Assembly (NCBI GenBank): GCA_002436065.1
Contig: DIXP01000094.1
Coordinates: forward strand, 1 to 17,785
Direction of reading: 5' to 3'
Length of the DNA stretch: 17,785 nt
Origin: Chloroflexi bacterium UBA6077
GTDB taxonomy: Bacteria > Chloroflexota > UBA6077
Shown: positions 6,099 through 12,597 of the stretch, piece after piece
Numbering within the stretch: position 1 is the first letter of the stretch
How the letters are laid out: each line of letters begins with the position of its first letter
The notes under the pieces: generated by a model
What the model was told of the DNA's origin: nothing
Seen by the model: only the letters and a program-made list of their open reading frames with translations
The model's database searches: none
Position numbers and translations under genes: made by a program

Positions 6099-7307
6099 AT
6101 GAACGACCGGGACGCCGTAATCGTTGACGCAGTACGCACCCCCATCGGCCGCTACGGCGGCTGTCTGAAGGACGTCCGGCCGGACGACCTGGCAGCGCTA
6201 GTCATCGCCGAGGTTGTGAGCCGGACGAAGATCGACCCCGCCGAGATCGAGGATGTGATCTTCGGCTGCACCAACCAGGCGGGGGAGGACAACAGGAACG
6301 TGGCCCGCATGGCGCTGTTGCTGGCCGGCCTACCGATGGAGGTGTCGGGCCTCACAGTTAACCGCCTCTGCGGCAGCGGCATGGCCGCGCTCCACATCGC
6401 GTCCCAGGCCATCTGGGCGGGCCAGGGAGACCTATTCGTCGTCGGGGGCGTGGAGAGTATGACGAGAGCCCCCATCGTGTTCGGCAAGAGCAATGCGGCA
6501 TTCCCCAGGGGGGATGTGACCGGCTACGACAGCACGATAGGATGGCGATTCATCAATCCCAAGCTGGCTGAGATGTACCATCCCTACAGCATGGGAGAGA
6601 CCGCAGAGAATGTCGCCGAGAAGTGGGCAGTCTCCCGCGAGGATCAGGACAGCTTCGCCCTATCCAGCCAGCAGAAAGCGGCGGCGGCCATGAGCCGTGG
6701 CCGCCTGGCCAAGGAGATCCTCCCCGTAACGGTGCCTCAAGTCAGAGGCGAGCCGATGGTTGTGTCCAAGGACGAGCACCCGCGTCCGGACACCACCCTG
6801 GAGAAGCTGGCCAAGCTGAGGCCGGCCTTCAAGAAGGGGGGGACTGTCACGGCGGGGAACTCCTCCGGCGTCAACGACGGGGCGGCAGCCGTAGTCGTCA
6901 TGTCTGCGGCTCGCGCCCGAGATCTTGGCTTGACGCCCATGGCACGGGTGGTGTCCATGGCCTCCGCAGGCGTGAACCCTGCCTACATGGGGATCGGGCC
7001 AGTTCCCGCGAGCCGGAAAGCCCTCCACCGAGCCGGGCTGCGTATCGAGCAGATAGACGTGGTAGAGCTCAACGAGGCATTTGCCGCCCAGGCCATCGCG
7101 TGCCAAAGGGAACTGGGCATTACCGACCGGCAGATCAACCCAAACGGCGGGGGCATCGCCCTGGGGCACCCCGTTGGGGCCAGCGGAGGGCGCCTGATCC
7201 TGACCACCGCGTACGAACTGGTCGAACGTGGCGCGAGATATGGGCTGGCGACCATGTGCATCGGTGTGGGCCAGGGCATCGCCACTATTCTCGAAGGCAT
7301 GAACTGA
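6099..7307 (+). CDS. Thiolase, PcaF-like (3-oxoadipyl-CoA / acetyl-CoA acyltransferase)
   Basis: A 402-residue degradative-type thiolase. The acyl-accepting cysteine is C91 in NRLCGSGM, the catalytic histidine H357 is in GHPVGASGG, and the second cysteine C387 is in CIGVGQG; all three are intact. The N-terminal RTPIGRYGGCLKDVRPDDLAA and GCTNQAGEDNRNVARMA stretches look like 3-oxoadipyl-CoA thiolases (PcaF/PaaJ), which split 3-oxoadipyl-CoA into succinyl-CoA and acetyl-CoA. General acetoacetyl-CoA thiolases remain an alternative. ATG 6099 follows AGGAG at 6086-6090. The CoA-transferase genes lie divergently upstream, supplying the activated substrate in the same pathway. A repeat protein follows 14 bases downstream in the same transcript. 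No upstream aromatic-ring-cleavage genes are in the window, so the pathway assignment is inference. Confidence 0.92.
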   Translation: MNDRDAVIVDAVRTPIGRYGGCLKDVRPDDLAALVIAEVVSRTKIDPAEIEDVIFGCTNQAGEDNRNVARMALLLAGLPMEVSGLTVNRLCGSGMAALHIASQAIWAGQGDLFVVGGVESMTRAPIVFGKSNAAFPRGDVTGYDSTIGWRFINPKLAEMYHPYSMGETAENVAEKWAVSREDQDSFALSSQQKAAAAMSRGRLAKEILPVTVPQVRGEPMVVSKDEHPRPDTTLEKLAKLRPAFKKGGTVTAGNSSGVNDGAAAVVVMSAARARDLGLTPMARVVSMASAGVNPAYMGIGPVPASRKALHRAGLRIEQIDVVELNEAFAAQAIACQRELGITDRQINPNGGGIALGHPVGASGGRLILTTAYELVERGARYGLATMCIGVGQGIATILEGMN

Positions 7308-7321
7308 GGGGGGAGGTCACC

Positions 7322-7834
7322 ATGGACAACGATCAGCCAAAGGCATCAGACGATTCCGTGCACGAGGAAGAGCAGCTTCAGCATCAACCCACTCCTTCCA
7401 GCAACGCTCAGGAGCCCCTGCGCCTGGGGGGCGTAATCCAGGCGGGAACCGTCGAGGTGAGCAGGGGTGCAACCCTGGCAATCATCGCCAACGAGGCACG
7501 GGTACAGCAGGCGGCATCAATCATCACCATCGCCGAGGAACTCTCGCTCAAGCAGGGCGGATCTCAATGGCTCATCGCCGGCGAGGCCGAACTGGAACAG
7601 AGCGGCGCAGGAATCGTCATTGCACGAGAAGTCGAGGCCCCCAATGCCCGGATAGGAGCGATCATTGGCGGTGAGGTAGAGGGCAATCTCCAGGTGGGAA
7701 TACTGCTGGCCGGTCGGGTGGAGGGGGATGTACAAGCTCTCATGGACACGCCCACTGCCATCCGCTTTGGGGCAGCATTCGGAGCGGTCGTCGGGTTCTT
7801 CCTGCTGCTCCGCCGCTTCATCGGTGGCCGCTAG
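7322..7834 (+). CDS. Tail-anchored repeat protein, beta-solenoid (bactofilin-like) candidate
   Basis: A 170-residue protein starting at ATG 7322 with GGGGAGGT just upstream, 14 bases after the thiolase stop. Residues 1-33 are acidic and polar. Residues about 36-140 contain around six imperfect repeats of 14-16 residues, each with a hydrophobic pair, a small residue and E-hydrophobic (IIANEARV, ITIAEELSL, LIAGEAEL, VIAREVEA, IIGGEVEG, LLAGRVEG). This periodicity suggests a right-handed beta-helix like bactofilins or polymer-forming proteins. Residues about 147-164 form one membrane segment followed by the basic tail RRFIGGR, so the protein would be tail-anchored with the repeats in the cytoplasm. 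I do not recognise a named family. Its link to the thiolase may be only transcriptional. Confidence 0.8.
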   Translation: MDNDQPKASDDSVHEEEQLQHQPTPSSNAQEPLRLGGVIQAGTVEVSRGATLAIIANEARVQQAASIITIAEELSLKQGGSQWLIAGEAELEQSGAGIVIAREVEAPNARIGAIIGGEVEGNLQVGILLAGRVEGDVQALMDTPTAIRFGAAFGAVVGFFLLLRRFIGGR

Positions 7835-7875
7835 CCGACATTCCCAATTGTTAACTGCTATTTATCACTTTTCCA

Positions 7876-7904
7876 TTGACTCTTAGTTAGCCTGGTGATA
7901 CACT
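7876..7904 (+). promoter_or_regulatory. Sigma70-like promoter of the MarR gene
   Basis: TTGACT (7876-7881) and TACACT (7899-7904) are separated by exactly 17 bases, a near-consensus promoter in the AT-richer spacer before the MarR gene. The expected start is near 7911, giving a leader of about 40 bases. Confidence 0.65.
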
Positions 7905-7921
7905 GCCGCGCGGCCACCGAT

Positions 7922-7938
7922 CTATCTATGGCAGATAG
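7922..7938. promoter_or_regulatory. Palindromic operator candidate for MarR autoregulation
   Basis: CTATCT (7922-7927) and AGATAG (7933-7938) form a perfect inverted repeat with a 5-base centre. It lies between the predicted transcription start and the ribosome binding site AGGAGGG (7942-7948). Size and position suit a MarR dimer repressing its own gene. Confidence 0.45.
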
Positions 7939-7952
7939 CTTAGGAGGGTAAC

Positions 7953-8501
7953 ATGCAGACGGCTCCACTCACCAACGATATAGCCCACACCTCGGACCTC
8001 TTCGTGGCCATCATCGATAAGCTGATGACCCAGAGAATGCTGGACCAGAGCTTTGACCAGCAGGTGACACCTTCGCAGTTGGTGGCCCTGAGATATCTCT
8101 CGCTCAACGAGAGCAGCCTGATGAGCGATGTGGCCGATGGCCTCGGCATCAGCTTCCCTGCCGCCACCAAGACCATCGACCGACTGGTACGCAAGGCCCT
8201 GGTCAGCAGGGCGGAAGACTCCCACGACAGGCGGGTGGTGCGCATCCGGCTCACCGACCGAGGCAGGCAGCTGGTCTCGGAGATCAACGAGGAGCGGTCC
8301 CGCCGTTTCGCCACGGTACTGGGACGCATGGGCGCCGATTCCCTGGACACACTCCAGAGGTCGATGCAGCTGTTCATCACTGCTGCCATCGACGACGAAG
8401 AGACGGCGCGGTCGATGTGTCTCCACTGCGGAAGCCAGCATCACGACAACTGTCCGGTCAAGGTGGCCTACCTGAGGCTGACCAAGGCGTCGACACTATG
8501 A
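7953..8501 (+). CDS. MarR-family regulator with cysteine-rich C-terminal tail
   Basis: A 182-residue winged-helix regulator. Residues about 15-145 are the MarR fold: recognition region LMSDVADGLGISFPAATKTIDRLVRKALV (56-84) and the wing with the classic DSHDRRVVRIRLTDRG (89-104). ATG 7953 follows AGGAGGG. The C-terminus extends beyond the usual dimerisation helices with CLHCGSQHHDNC (156-167), a C-x2-C-x7-C pattern with three histidines, which could bind zinc or an iron-sulfur cluster or act as a redox switch. A promoter and palindrome directly upstream suggest autoregulation. Targets are unknown; the neighbouring thiolase operon and the glycosyltransferases are candidates by position only. 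MarR assignment is secure, the metal or redox role is inference. Confidence 0.9.
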   Translation: MQTAPLTNDIAHTSDLFVAIIDKLMTQRMLDQSFDQQVTPSQLVALRYLSLNESSLMSDVADGLGISFPAATKTIDRLVRKALVSRAEDSHDRRVVRIRLTDRGRQLVSEINEERSRRFATVLGRMGADSLDTLQRSMQLFITAAIDDEETARSMCLHCGSQHHDNCPVKVAYLRLTKASTL

Positions 8502-8618
8502 ACCTCGGCTGAGAGCGCTGGCTGCCACACTCCGATCGGCTCCTGATCCGTGCCGTCCTCGGCTCTTGATTCCTGCCTGGCCCCCACAGTTCAGCGTAGT
8601 GTTGCTGGTGGAGTACCG

Positions 8619-9575
8619 GTGGTCCGACTGTCCGTCATAATTGTGAACTGGAACACCAGGGAACTGCTGGAGCGCTGCCTTTGCTCGGTGTACCGAACAG
8701 AGACAGCGCTCCAGGCTGAGGTGATCGTCGTCGACAACGCCTCAGGCGACGGAAGCGTGGAGATGGTTGCCTCGCGATACCCGGAGGCCATCCTCATCGC
8801 CAATCCCGAGAACCGGGGCTTTGCCCGGGCCAACAACCAGGCAATGGAAAGAGCCACCGGGGATTACCTGCTGCTCCTCAATCCAGACACAGAGGTACTG
8901 GGCCACGCCCTCTCCGAAATGATTGAGTACGCCGACCAGCACCCCGAGGTAGCTGTCGTCGGACCTCATCTGCTGAACCCGGACGGCAGCGTGCAGTCAT
9001 CCCGACGCCGATTCCCCACGCCGGCCACGGCTTTTCTCGAGAGCACCGTGCTCCAACGGTGGGTCCCCAACCACGCGGCCCTCCGGCGCTACTACCTGCT
9101 CGATCGCTCCGACTCGGAGGTCCAGGAGGTGGACTGGCTGGTCGGCGCTTGCCTCCTCGTCCGGGCCGATGCGGCTCGGCAGGTAGGGCCAATGGACGAG
9201 GGCTACTTCATGTACTCCGAGGAGCTGGATTGGTGCAAGCGGTTCGCCGCCAAGGGCTGGAAGCTGGTCTACACACCAACGGCCCAGGTGGTCCACTTCG
9301 GAGGCCAAAGCAGCGATCAAGATGTCTATGGGCGACACATCCAGTTCCAGTACAGCAAGGGTCGCTATTTCGAGAAGTACCATGGCTCCTTCTTCGCGCA
9401 GCTGCTAAGGCTGTTCATCCTCGGCAACTACCTGTTCCTGCTAGGAGAGGATCTGCTGAAGCTGGTCCTGTCGCCGCGCAAGCGCTCAATGCGTCGGCAG
9501 AGAATCCGCACCCTGAGACAGGTGATCGGCTGGCTGATCCGGTGGGTTGCCAGCATGGGCAGGGTATCCCCGTGA
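8619..9575 (+). CDS. Family 2 glycosyltransferase
   Basis: A 318-residue GT2 enzyme when started at GTG 8619, which gives the canonical MVRLSVIIVNWNTRELL and has GGTGGAG at 8607-8613; an in-frame GTG at 8550 is possible but adds unlike sequence. Family features are the VVDNASGDGS nucleotide-binding loop, NRGFARANNQ, and LLLNPDTEV, which supplies the DxD-like metal site. The later block MDEGYFMYSEELDWCKRF is typical of rhamnosyltransferase-like (WbbL/RfbF type) enzymes. A hydrophobic stretch near the C-terminus (LLRLFILGNYLFLL) may associate with the membrane. It should add a sugar to a lipid-linked surface glycan on the cytoplasmic face. The next gene starts within its stop codon (GTGA overlap). 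Donor sugar cannot be read from the sequence. Confidence 0.9.
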   Translation: MVRLSVIIVNWNTRELLERCLCSVYRTETALQAEVIVVDNASGDGSVEMVASRYPEAILIANPENRGFARANNQAMERATGDYLLLLNPDTEVLGHALSEMIEYADQHPEVAVVGPHLLNPDGSVQSSRRRFPTPATAFLESTVLQRWVPNHAALRRYYLLDRSDSEVQEVDWLVGACLLVRADAARQVGPMDEGYFMYSEELDWCKRFAAKGWKLVYTPTAQVVHFGGQSSDQDVYGRHIQFQYSKGRYFEKYHGSFFAQLLRLFILGNYLFLLGEDLLKLVLSPRKRSMRRQRIRTLRQVIGWLIRWVASMGRVSP

Positions 9576-10768
9576 AGCCAAGAGTGCTTATGGTCACCGG
9601 GGAGTATCCACCCAGCATGGGAGGCGTCGCCGACTACACATCTCTCCTTGCGAGGCAGTTGGAGCAGTTGGGAACCGCGGTTACTGTACTGGCTCCGCCT
9701 CTTGCCGTCGAAAACAGGAACGCTGAGCCGTCTCCTCGAGAGGGCGTTCCGGTCGTCCGTGTGCAGGGGAGCTGGGGGCTCTCTTCCTGGCGTCAAGTGG
9801 CACGGGCGGCCCAGATCAGCGAATCCTCGATCGTCCATCTCCAGTACCAGGCGGCGGCCTACGGGATGCATCCAGCCATGAACCTGCTTCCGGCCTATAT
9901 ACGCCTCCGCGAGAGGCAGTTGAAAGCCGTCACCACTTTCCACGACCTCCGGGTCCCATACATATTCCCGAAGGCCGGTCCGATCCGTCGACAGGCAATC
10001 CTGGCTCTGGACCGCTGGAGCCACGCATCCGTGGTGACGAACCACGCGGACCTCGACAACCTGGAAGCGTCAGGCAAGCTCTCTGATTCCCCCTCGCAGA
10101 GGCGATGGCTCATCCCCATCGGCAGCAATGTCGAGTGCTGTCCGCCGCCGGAGTTCGACCGGCAACGATATCGGGCAGGACTTGGTGTTGACAGGGACAC
10201 GCTCCTTCTCTCCTACTTCGGCTTCATGAACCAATCCAAGGGAGTAGACAGTCTGGTGGAAGCGCTCAGGATCCTGGTGGAGAGGGGGATTGACACCCGG
10301 CTGCTGGTGGTGGGGGGAGAGGAGGGCACGAGCGACCCGACCAATCATGCCTACTCCAGGCAGGTCGAGGAGCTCATCCGGACCCGCGGGCTGGAGAAGC
10401 GGGTCGTGCGGGCCGGTTTCCTGGCACCTCAAGAGGTGTCAGCGGCTCTACTTGCCGCTGACCTCTGTGTGCTCCCCTTCAAGGATGGGGCTTCCCTGCG
10501 CCGGGGCAGTCTGGTTGCAGCGCTCGCCCATGGCCTGGCTATCCTGACCACCTATCCCGAGAAGCCTGAGCCGCTGCTGACAGACGCTGAGGGCTTGGCC
10601 ATGGTGCCGAGGGATGATCCCAAGAGTCTTGCCGATGCGATCGAACGGCTCTGGCACGATCCGGGGGCGAGGGAACGGCTATCGGCGGGAGCATCCAGGT
10701 TGGCGCCCCGGTTTCGCTGGCCCGACATCGCCAGGCGCCACCAGGAGCTGTATGATTGCCTGATGTAG
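9572..10768 (+). CDS. Family 4 glycosyltransferase (GT-B fold)
   Basis: A 398-residue protein whose GTG start at 9572 overlaps the preceding stop by four bases (GTGA), giving MKPRVLMVTGEYPPSMGGVADYTSLLARQL. This is the N-terminal acceptor-side Rossmann domain of GT4 enzymes, with the GGV loop. The C-terminal donor domain begins near LLLSYFGFMNQSKGVDSLVEAL and continues through RVVRAGFLAPQEVSAALLAADLCVLPF. The usual E-x7-E catalytic/donor motif is not seen: the corresponding region reads KDGASLRRGSLVAALAHGLAI, so this belongs to a divergent subgroup. It is translationally coupled to the GT2 gene, so both probably act on the same surface glycan. Sugar specificity is unknown. Confidence 0.88.
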   Translation: MKPRVLMVTGEYPPSMGGVADYTSLLARQLEQLGTAVTVLAPPLAVENRNAEPSPREGVPVVRVQGSWGLSSWRQVARAAQISESSIVHLQYQAAAYGMHPAMNLLPAYIRLRERQLKAVTTFHDLRVPYIFPKAGPIRRQAILALDRWSHASVVTNHADLDNLEASGKLSDSPSQRRWLIPIGSNVECCPPPEFDRQRYRAGLGVDRDTLLLSYFGFMNQSKGVDSLVEALRILVERGIDTRLLVVGGEEGTSDPTNHAYSRQVEELIRTRGLEKRVVRAGFLAPQEVSAALLAADLCVLPFKDGASLRRGSLVAALAHGLAILTTYPEKPEPLLTDAEGLAMVPRDDPKSLADAIERLWHDPGARERLSAGASRLAPRFRWPDIARRHQELYDCLM

Positions 10769-10792
10769 TATTTGGCCAGACTGGTCCTGATA

Positions 10793-10807
10793 GGCGGCTG
10801 AGCCGCC
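10793..10807. repeat. REP hairpin GGCGGCT-G-AGCCGCC
   Basis: Seven-base arms GGCGGCT (10793-10799) and AGCCGCC (10801-10807) flank a single G. It lies 25 bases after the stop of the GT4 gene and could slow transcription or protect the 3' end of its mRNA. Confidence 0.65.
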
Positions 10808-10822
10808 CGTCCTTTCGTCTCA

Positions 10823-10850
10823 GTAGCCGCAGGCTTCAGCCTGCGCGTAC
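10823..10850 (+). repeat. REP copy A, plus orientation
   Basis: GTAGC is followed by arms CGCAGGCT (10828-10835) and AGCCTGCG (10838-10845) around TC, then CGTAC. It is the partner of the copy at 10882-10909, which has the same flanks and loop on the opposite strand. Confidence 0.75.
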
Positions 10851-10881
10851 CTGTTGGTGATACCGCCTCTACCCCACCGGG

Positions 10882-10909
10882 CTACGCGCAACCTGAAGGT
10901 TGCGGCTAC
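10882..10909 (-). repeat. REP copy B, minus orientation
   Basis: Read on the minus strand, GTAGC is followed by CGCAACCT, TC, AGGTTGCG and CGTAG. Flanks and loop match copy A, but two stem base pairs differ, and both are changed on both arms so pairing is kept. Confidence 0.75.
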
Positions 10910-10922
10910 ATTCATTTTGCGG

Positions 10923-10949
10923 CGGGAGCGCGGGCGGCCCGCGCTCCCG
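10923..10949. repeat. GC-rich REP palindrome
   Basis: CGGGAGCGCGGGC (10923-10935) and GCCCGCGCTCCCG (10937-10949) are exact reverse complements around one G, a 13-pair stem made almost entirely of G and C. Confidence 0.75.
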
Positions 10950-11047
10950 GCATTGGATCGCCTTCGGCGACCGATCGAGACCTGATTGGCGAAGCTCTGG
11001 TGGTCCGTCCCAATGACGGTGGTGCGTCGTGCGTCCATGTTCCTGGC

Positions 11048-11068
11048 GGCAGGGTACAAGACCCTGCC
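11048..11068. repeat. REP hairpin GGCAGGGT-ACAAG-ACCCTGCC
   Basis: Eight-base arms (11048-11055 and 11061-11068) enclose ACAAG and are followed by CTAC. This is another hairpin type with the CTAC/GTAG edge shared by other repeats in the window. Confidence 0.6.
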
Positions 11069-11150
11069 CTACGAGAACGTGTGGGCCGATCTGAACCGCA
11101 CCGATTGATGAGTAATGAGTGCCCGTTGAGGCCACTTAGATGTGTGCTGA

Positions 11151-12590
11151 ATGAGTAGTATGCCGGACACAGCCTTTCCCGCGCGGAGGCGCTTTCGTGT
11201 TGGCGCCCTGCCGGCGGCCCTGCTGGCCGCTGCGTTGGGCCTGCTGCTGGCCTGGGGCGTCGTATCTCAGTCGCCCTACCTGACCGTGGTGGCCCTTCTG
11301 GAGATGAGCCTGGCTGTCGCCATCTTCGCGAGGCCGAAGCTGGGGCTGTTCGCCTTTGTTGCCATAGCCAACCTGCTGCCTTTCGGCGTGAGCCCGCTCA
11401 AGCTGTTCGGGTTTGGACCTACCTTTGTGGACATCACCCTCACAGCCATGCTGGCAGGCTGGCTCTTCTGGTCCTTCTACCAGCGCCGTACAGTGGTCGG
11501 CACACGCCTCGCCGGCCCCGTCCTCCTCTATGTCGGCCTGGCGATTACATCCCTCATCCTCGGCCTGGACTACTCACTCTCACCCGAGCGTTTGCGGCTG
11601 TTCTTCAAGGCGATCAACAGCACCCTTCTTTTCTTCAGCGTGGCAAATTGCCTGGAGTCCAAGGTGGACCTTCGGCGGCTGACAATAGCGCTGATGGTCT
11701 GCGGGGTGATAGCCTCCGTGATCGCCCTGCTGCTACTAGCACTCCCAAAGTCCGCTGCAGCCGATCTCCTGCGGGCTCTGGGTCCCATTGGCTACCCCAC
11801 CGGCCCCGACGTGCTCCGGCCCATTGCCGATACGGACATCTTGCGAGCCATCGGCAGTTCGGTGGACCCCAACGTCCTGGGTGGCCTGCTGATGATGGTC
11901 TCCGCTCTCCTTGCAGGGCAATTGGCCTCCACCCGCCCTCTGCTCACCCGTCGGTGGCTCTGTCTCATGCTGGCGGTTGCGGTGGCGGGATTGCTGCTAA
12001 CCTATTCTCGGAGCGCGCTCGGGGGACTCCTGATCGGGGCGACGGTGATCGGGGTCTACCGGGATCGCCGTGTGCTCGTGGCGTTGGTGATTGCCGCACT
12101 ACTGCTGCCCCTCGTCCCCCAATCGGAGGTGATCCTGGGGAGGCTGCAGTCCGGGCTGGCATTCCAGGACCGCGGGGCGGCGATGAGGCTGGACGAGTAC
12201 CGGAACGCGCTGGCGGTTATCTCCCAGTACCCCTGGTTCGGGGTGGGGTTCGGCGAGTCTCCTTCGATCGACCTGTTCCTGGGCGTCTCCAGCATCTACC
12301 TGCTGATCGGGCAGGAGATGGGGCTGGTCGGACTGTCATCCTTCCTGCTGATCCTTGCGTTGCTGGGGTGGGAGGTGGTCAAGGGGCTGGCGTTGACGCG
12401 AGACGAGGAGATGCGGGGGGTGCTGCAGGGGCTGGCGGCCGCATTGATCGCAGCGACCTCGGCAGGGCTGCTAGACCACTACTACGTCAACGTCGTCTTT
12501 CCCCACATGATCGGACTGTTCTGGCTGTACGTGGGGATGGCAATGGTGGCAACGAACAATGCAGGGGCCGGCAGGGTTGCCGGCCCCTAA
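11151..12590 (+). CDS. O-antigen ligase / polymerase-like polytopic membrane protein
   Basis: A 479-residue integral membrane protein with roughly ten to twelve hydrophobic segments. A larger loop lies at about residues 195-240, and the LTYSRSALGGLLIG segment follows near 283-296, as in the Wzy_C/O-antigen ligase family. Then come RLDEYRNALAVISQYPWFGVGFGE and IYLLIGQEMGLVGL, also typical of that family. Members join or polymerise undecaprenyl-linked glycans at the outer face of the cytoplasmic membrane. ATG 11151 (a second ATG is at 11160) lacks a strong ribosome binding site. Two glycosyltransferases lie upstream across the REP cluster, supporting a surface-polysaccharide or glycoprotein role. 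Without the key loop residues being tested, ligase and polymerase cannot be told apart. Confidence 0.85.
   Translation: MSSMPDTAFPARRRFRVGALPAALLAAALGLLLAWGVVSQSPYLTVVALLEMSLAVAIFARPKLGLFAFVAIANLLPFGVSPLKLFGFGPTFVDITLTAMLAGWLFWSFYQRRTVVGTRLAGPVLLYVGLAITSLILGLDYSLSPERLRLFFKAINSTLLFFSVANCLESKVDLRRLTIALMVCGVIASVIALLLLALPKSAAADLLRALGPIGYPTGPDVLRPIADTDILRAIGSSVDPNVLGGLLMMVSALLAGQLASTRPLLTRRWLCLMLAVAVAGLLLTYSRSALGGLLIGATVIGVYRDRRVLVALVIAALLLPLVPQSEVILGRLQSGLAFQDRGAAMRLDEYRNALAVISQYPWFGVGFGESPSIDLFLGVSSIYLLIGQEMGLVGLSSFLLILALLGWEVVKGLALTRDEEMRGVLQGLAAALIAATSAGLLDHYYVNVVFPHMIGLFWLYVGMAMVATNNAGAGRVAGP
12564..12587 (+). terminator. Hairpin at the 3' end of the ligase-like gene
   Basis: GGGGCCGGCA (12564-12573) and TGCCGGCCCC (12578-12587) form a perfect 10-pair stem around GGGT. 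It ends exactly before the TAA stop at 12588-12590, so it is partly made by the last codons (AGAGRVAGP). The convergent ilvD stop is only seven bases further. There is no U-tract, so it may act as a bidirectional pause or 3'-end-stabilising hairpin. Confidence 0.5.
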
Positions 12591-12597
12591 CACCAAG

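Larger units (their letters stand above)
10769..11150. other. Intergenic REP cluster between glycan genes
   Basis: A 382-base spacer without a convincing gene. It packs five hairpin-forming inverted repeats: 10793-10807, 10823-10850, 10882-10909, 10923-10949 and 11048-11068, plus a small C(TTCG)G hairpin at 10958-10970. A short open frame near 11018-11107 overlaps the last REP and has no ribosome binding site. No clear promoter for the downstream membrane protein was found here. Confidence 0.7.

Noticed and set aside
6623..7321. Long N-terminal extension of the repeat protein through the thiolase gene
   Set aside because: The frame is open only because of the thiolase's codon bias. ATG 7322 has a strong ribosome binding site and begins the protein-like sequence.
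11018..11107. Short open frame in the REP cluster (about 30 codons)
   Set aside because: It overlaps the GGCAGGGT hairpin, has no ribosome binding site and resembles no protein I know.
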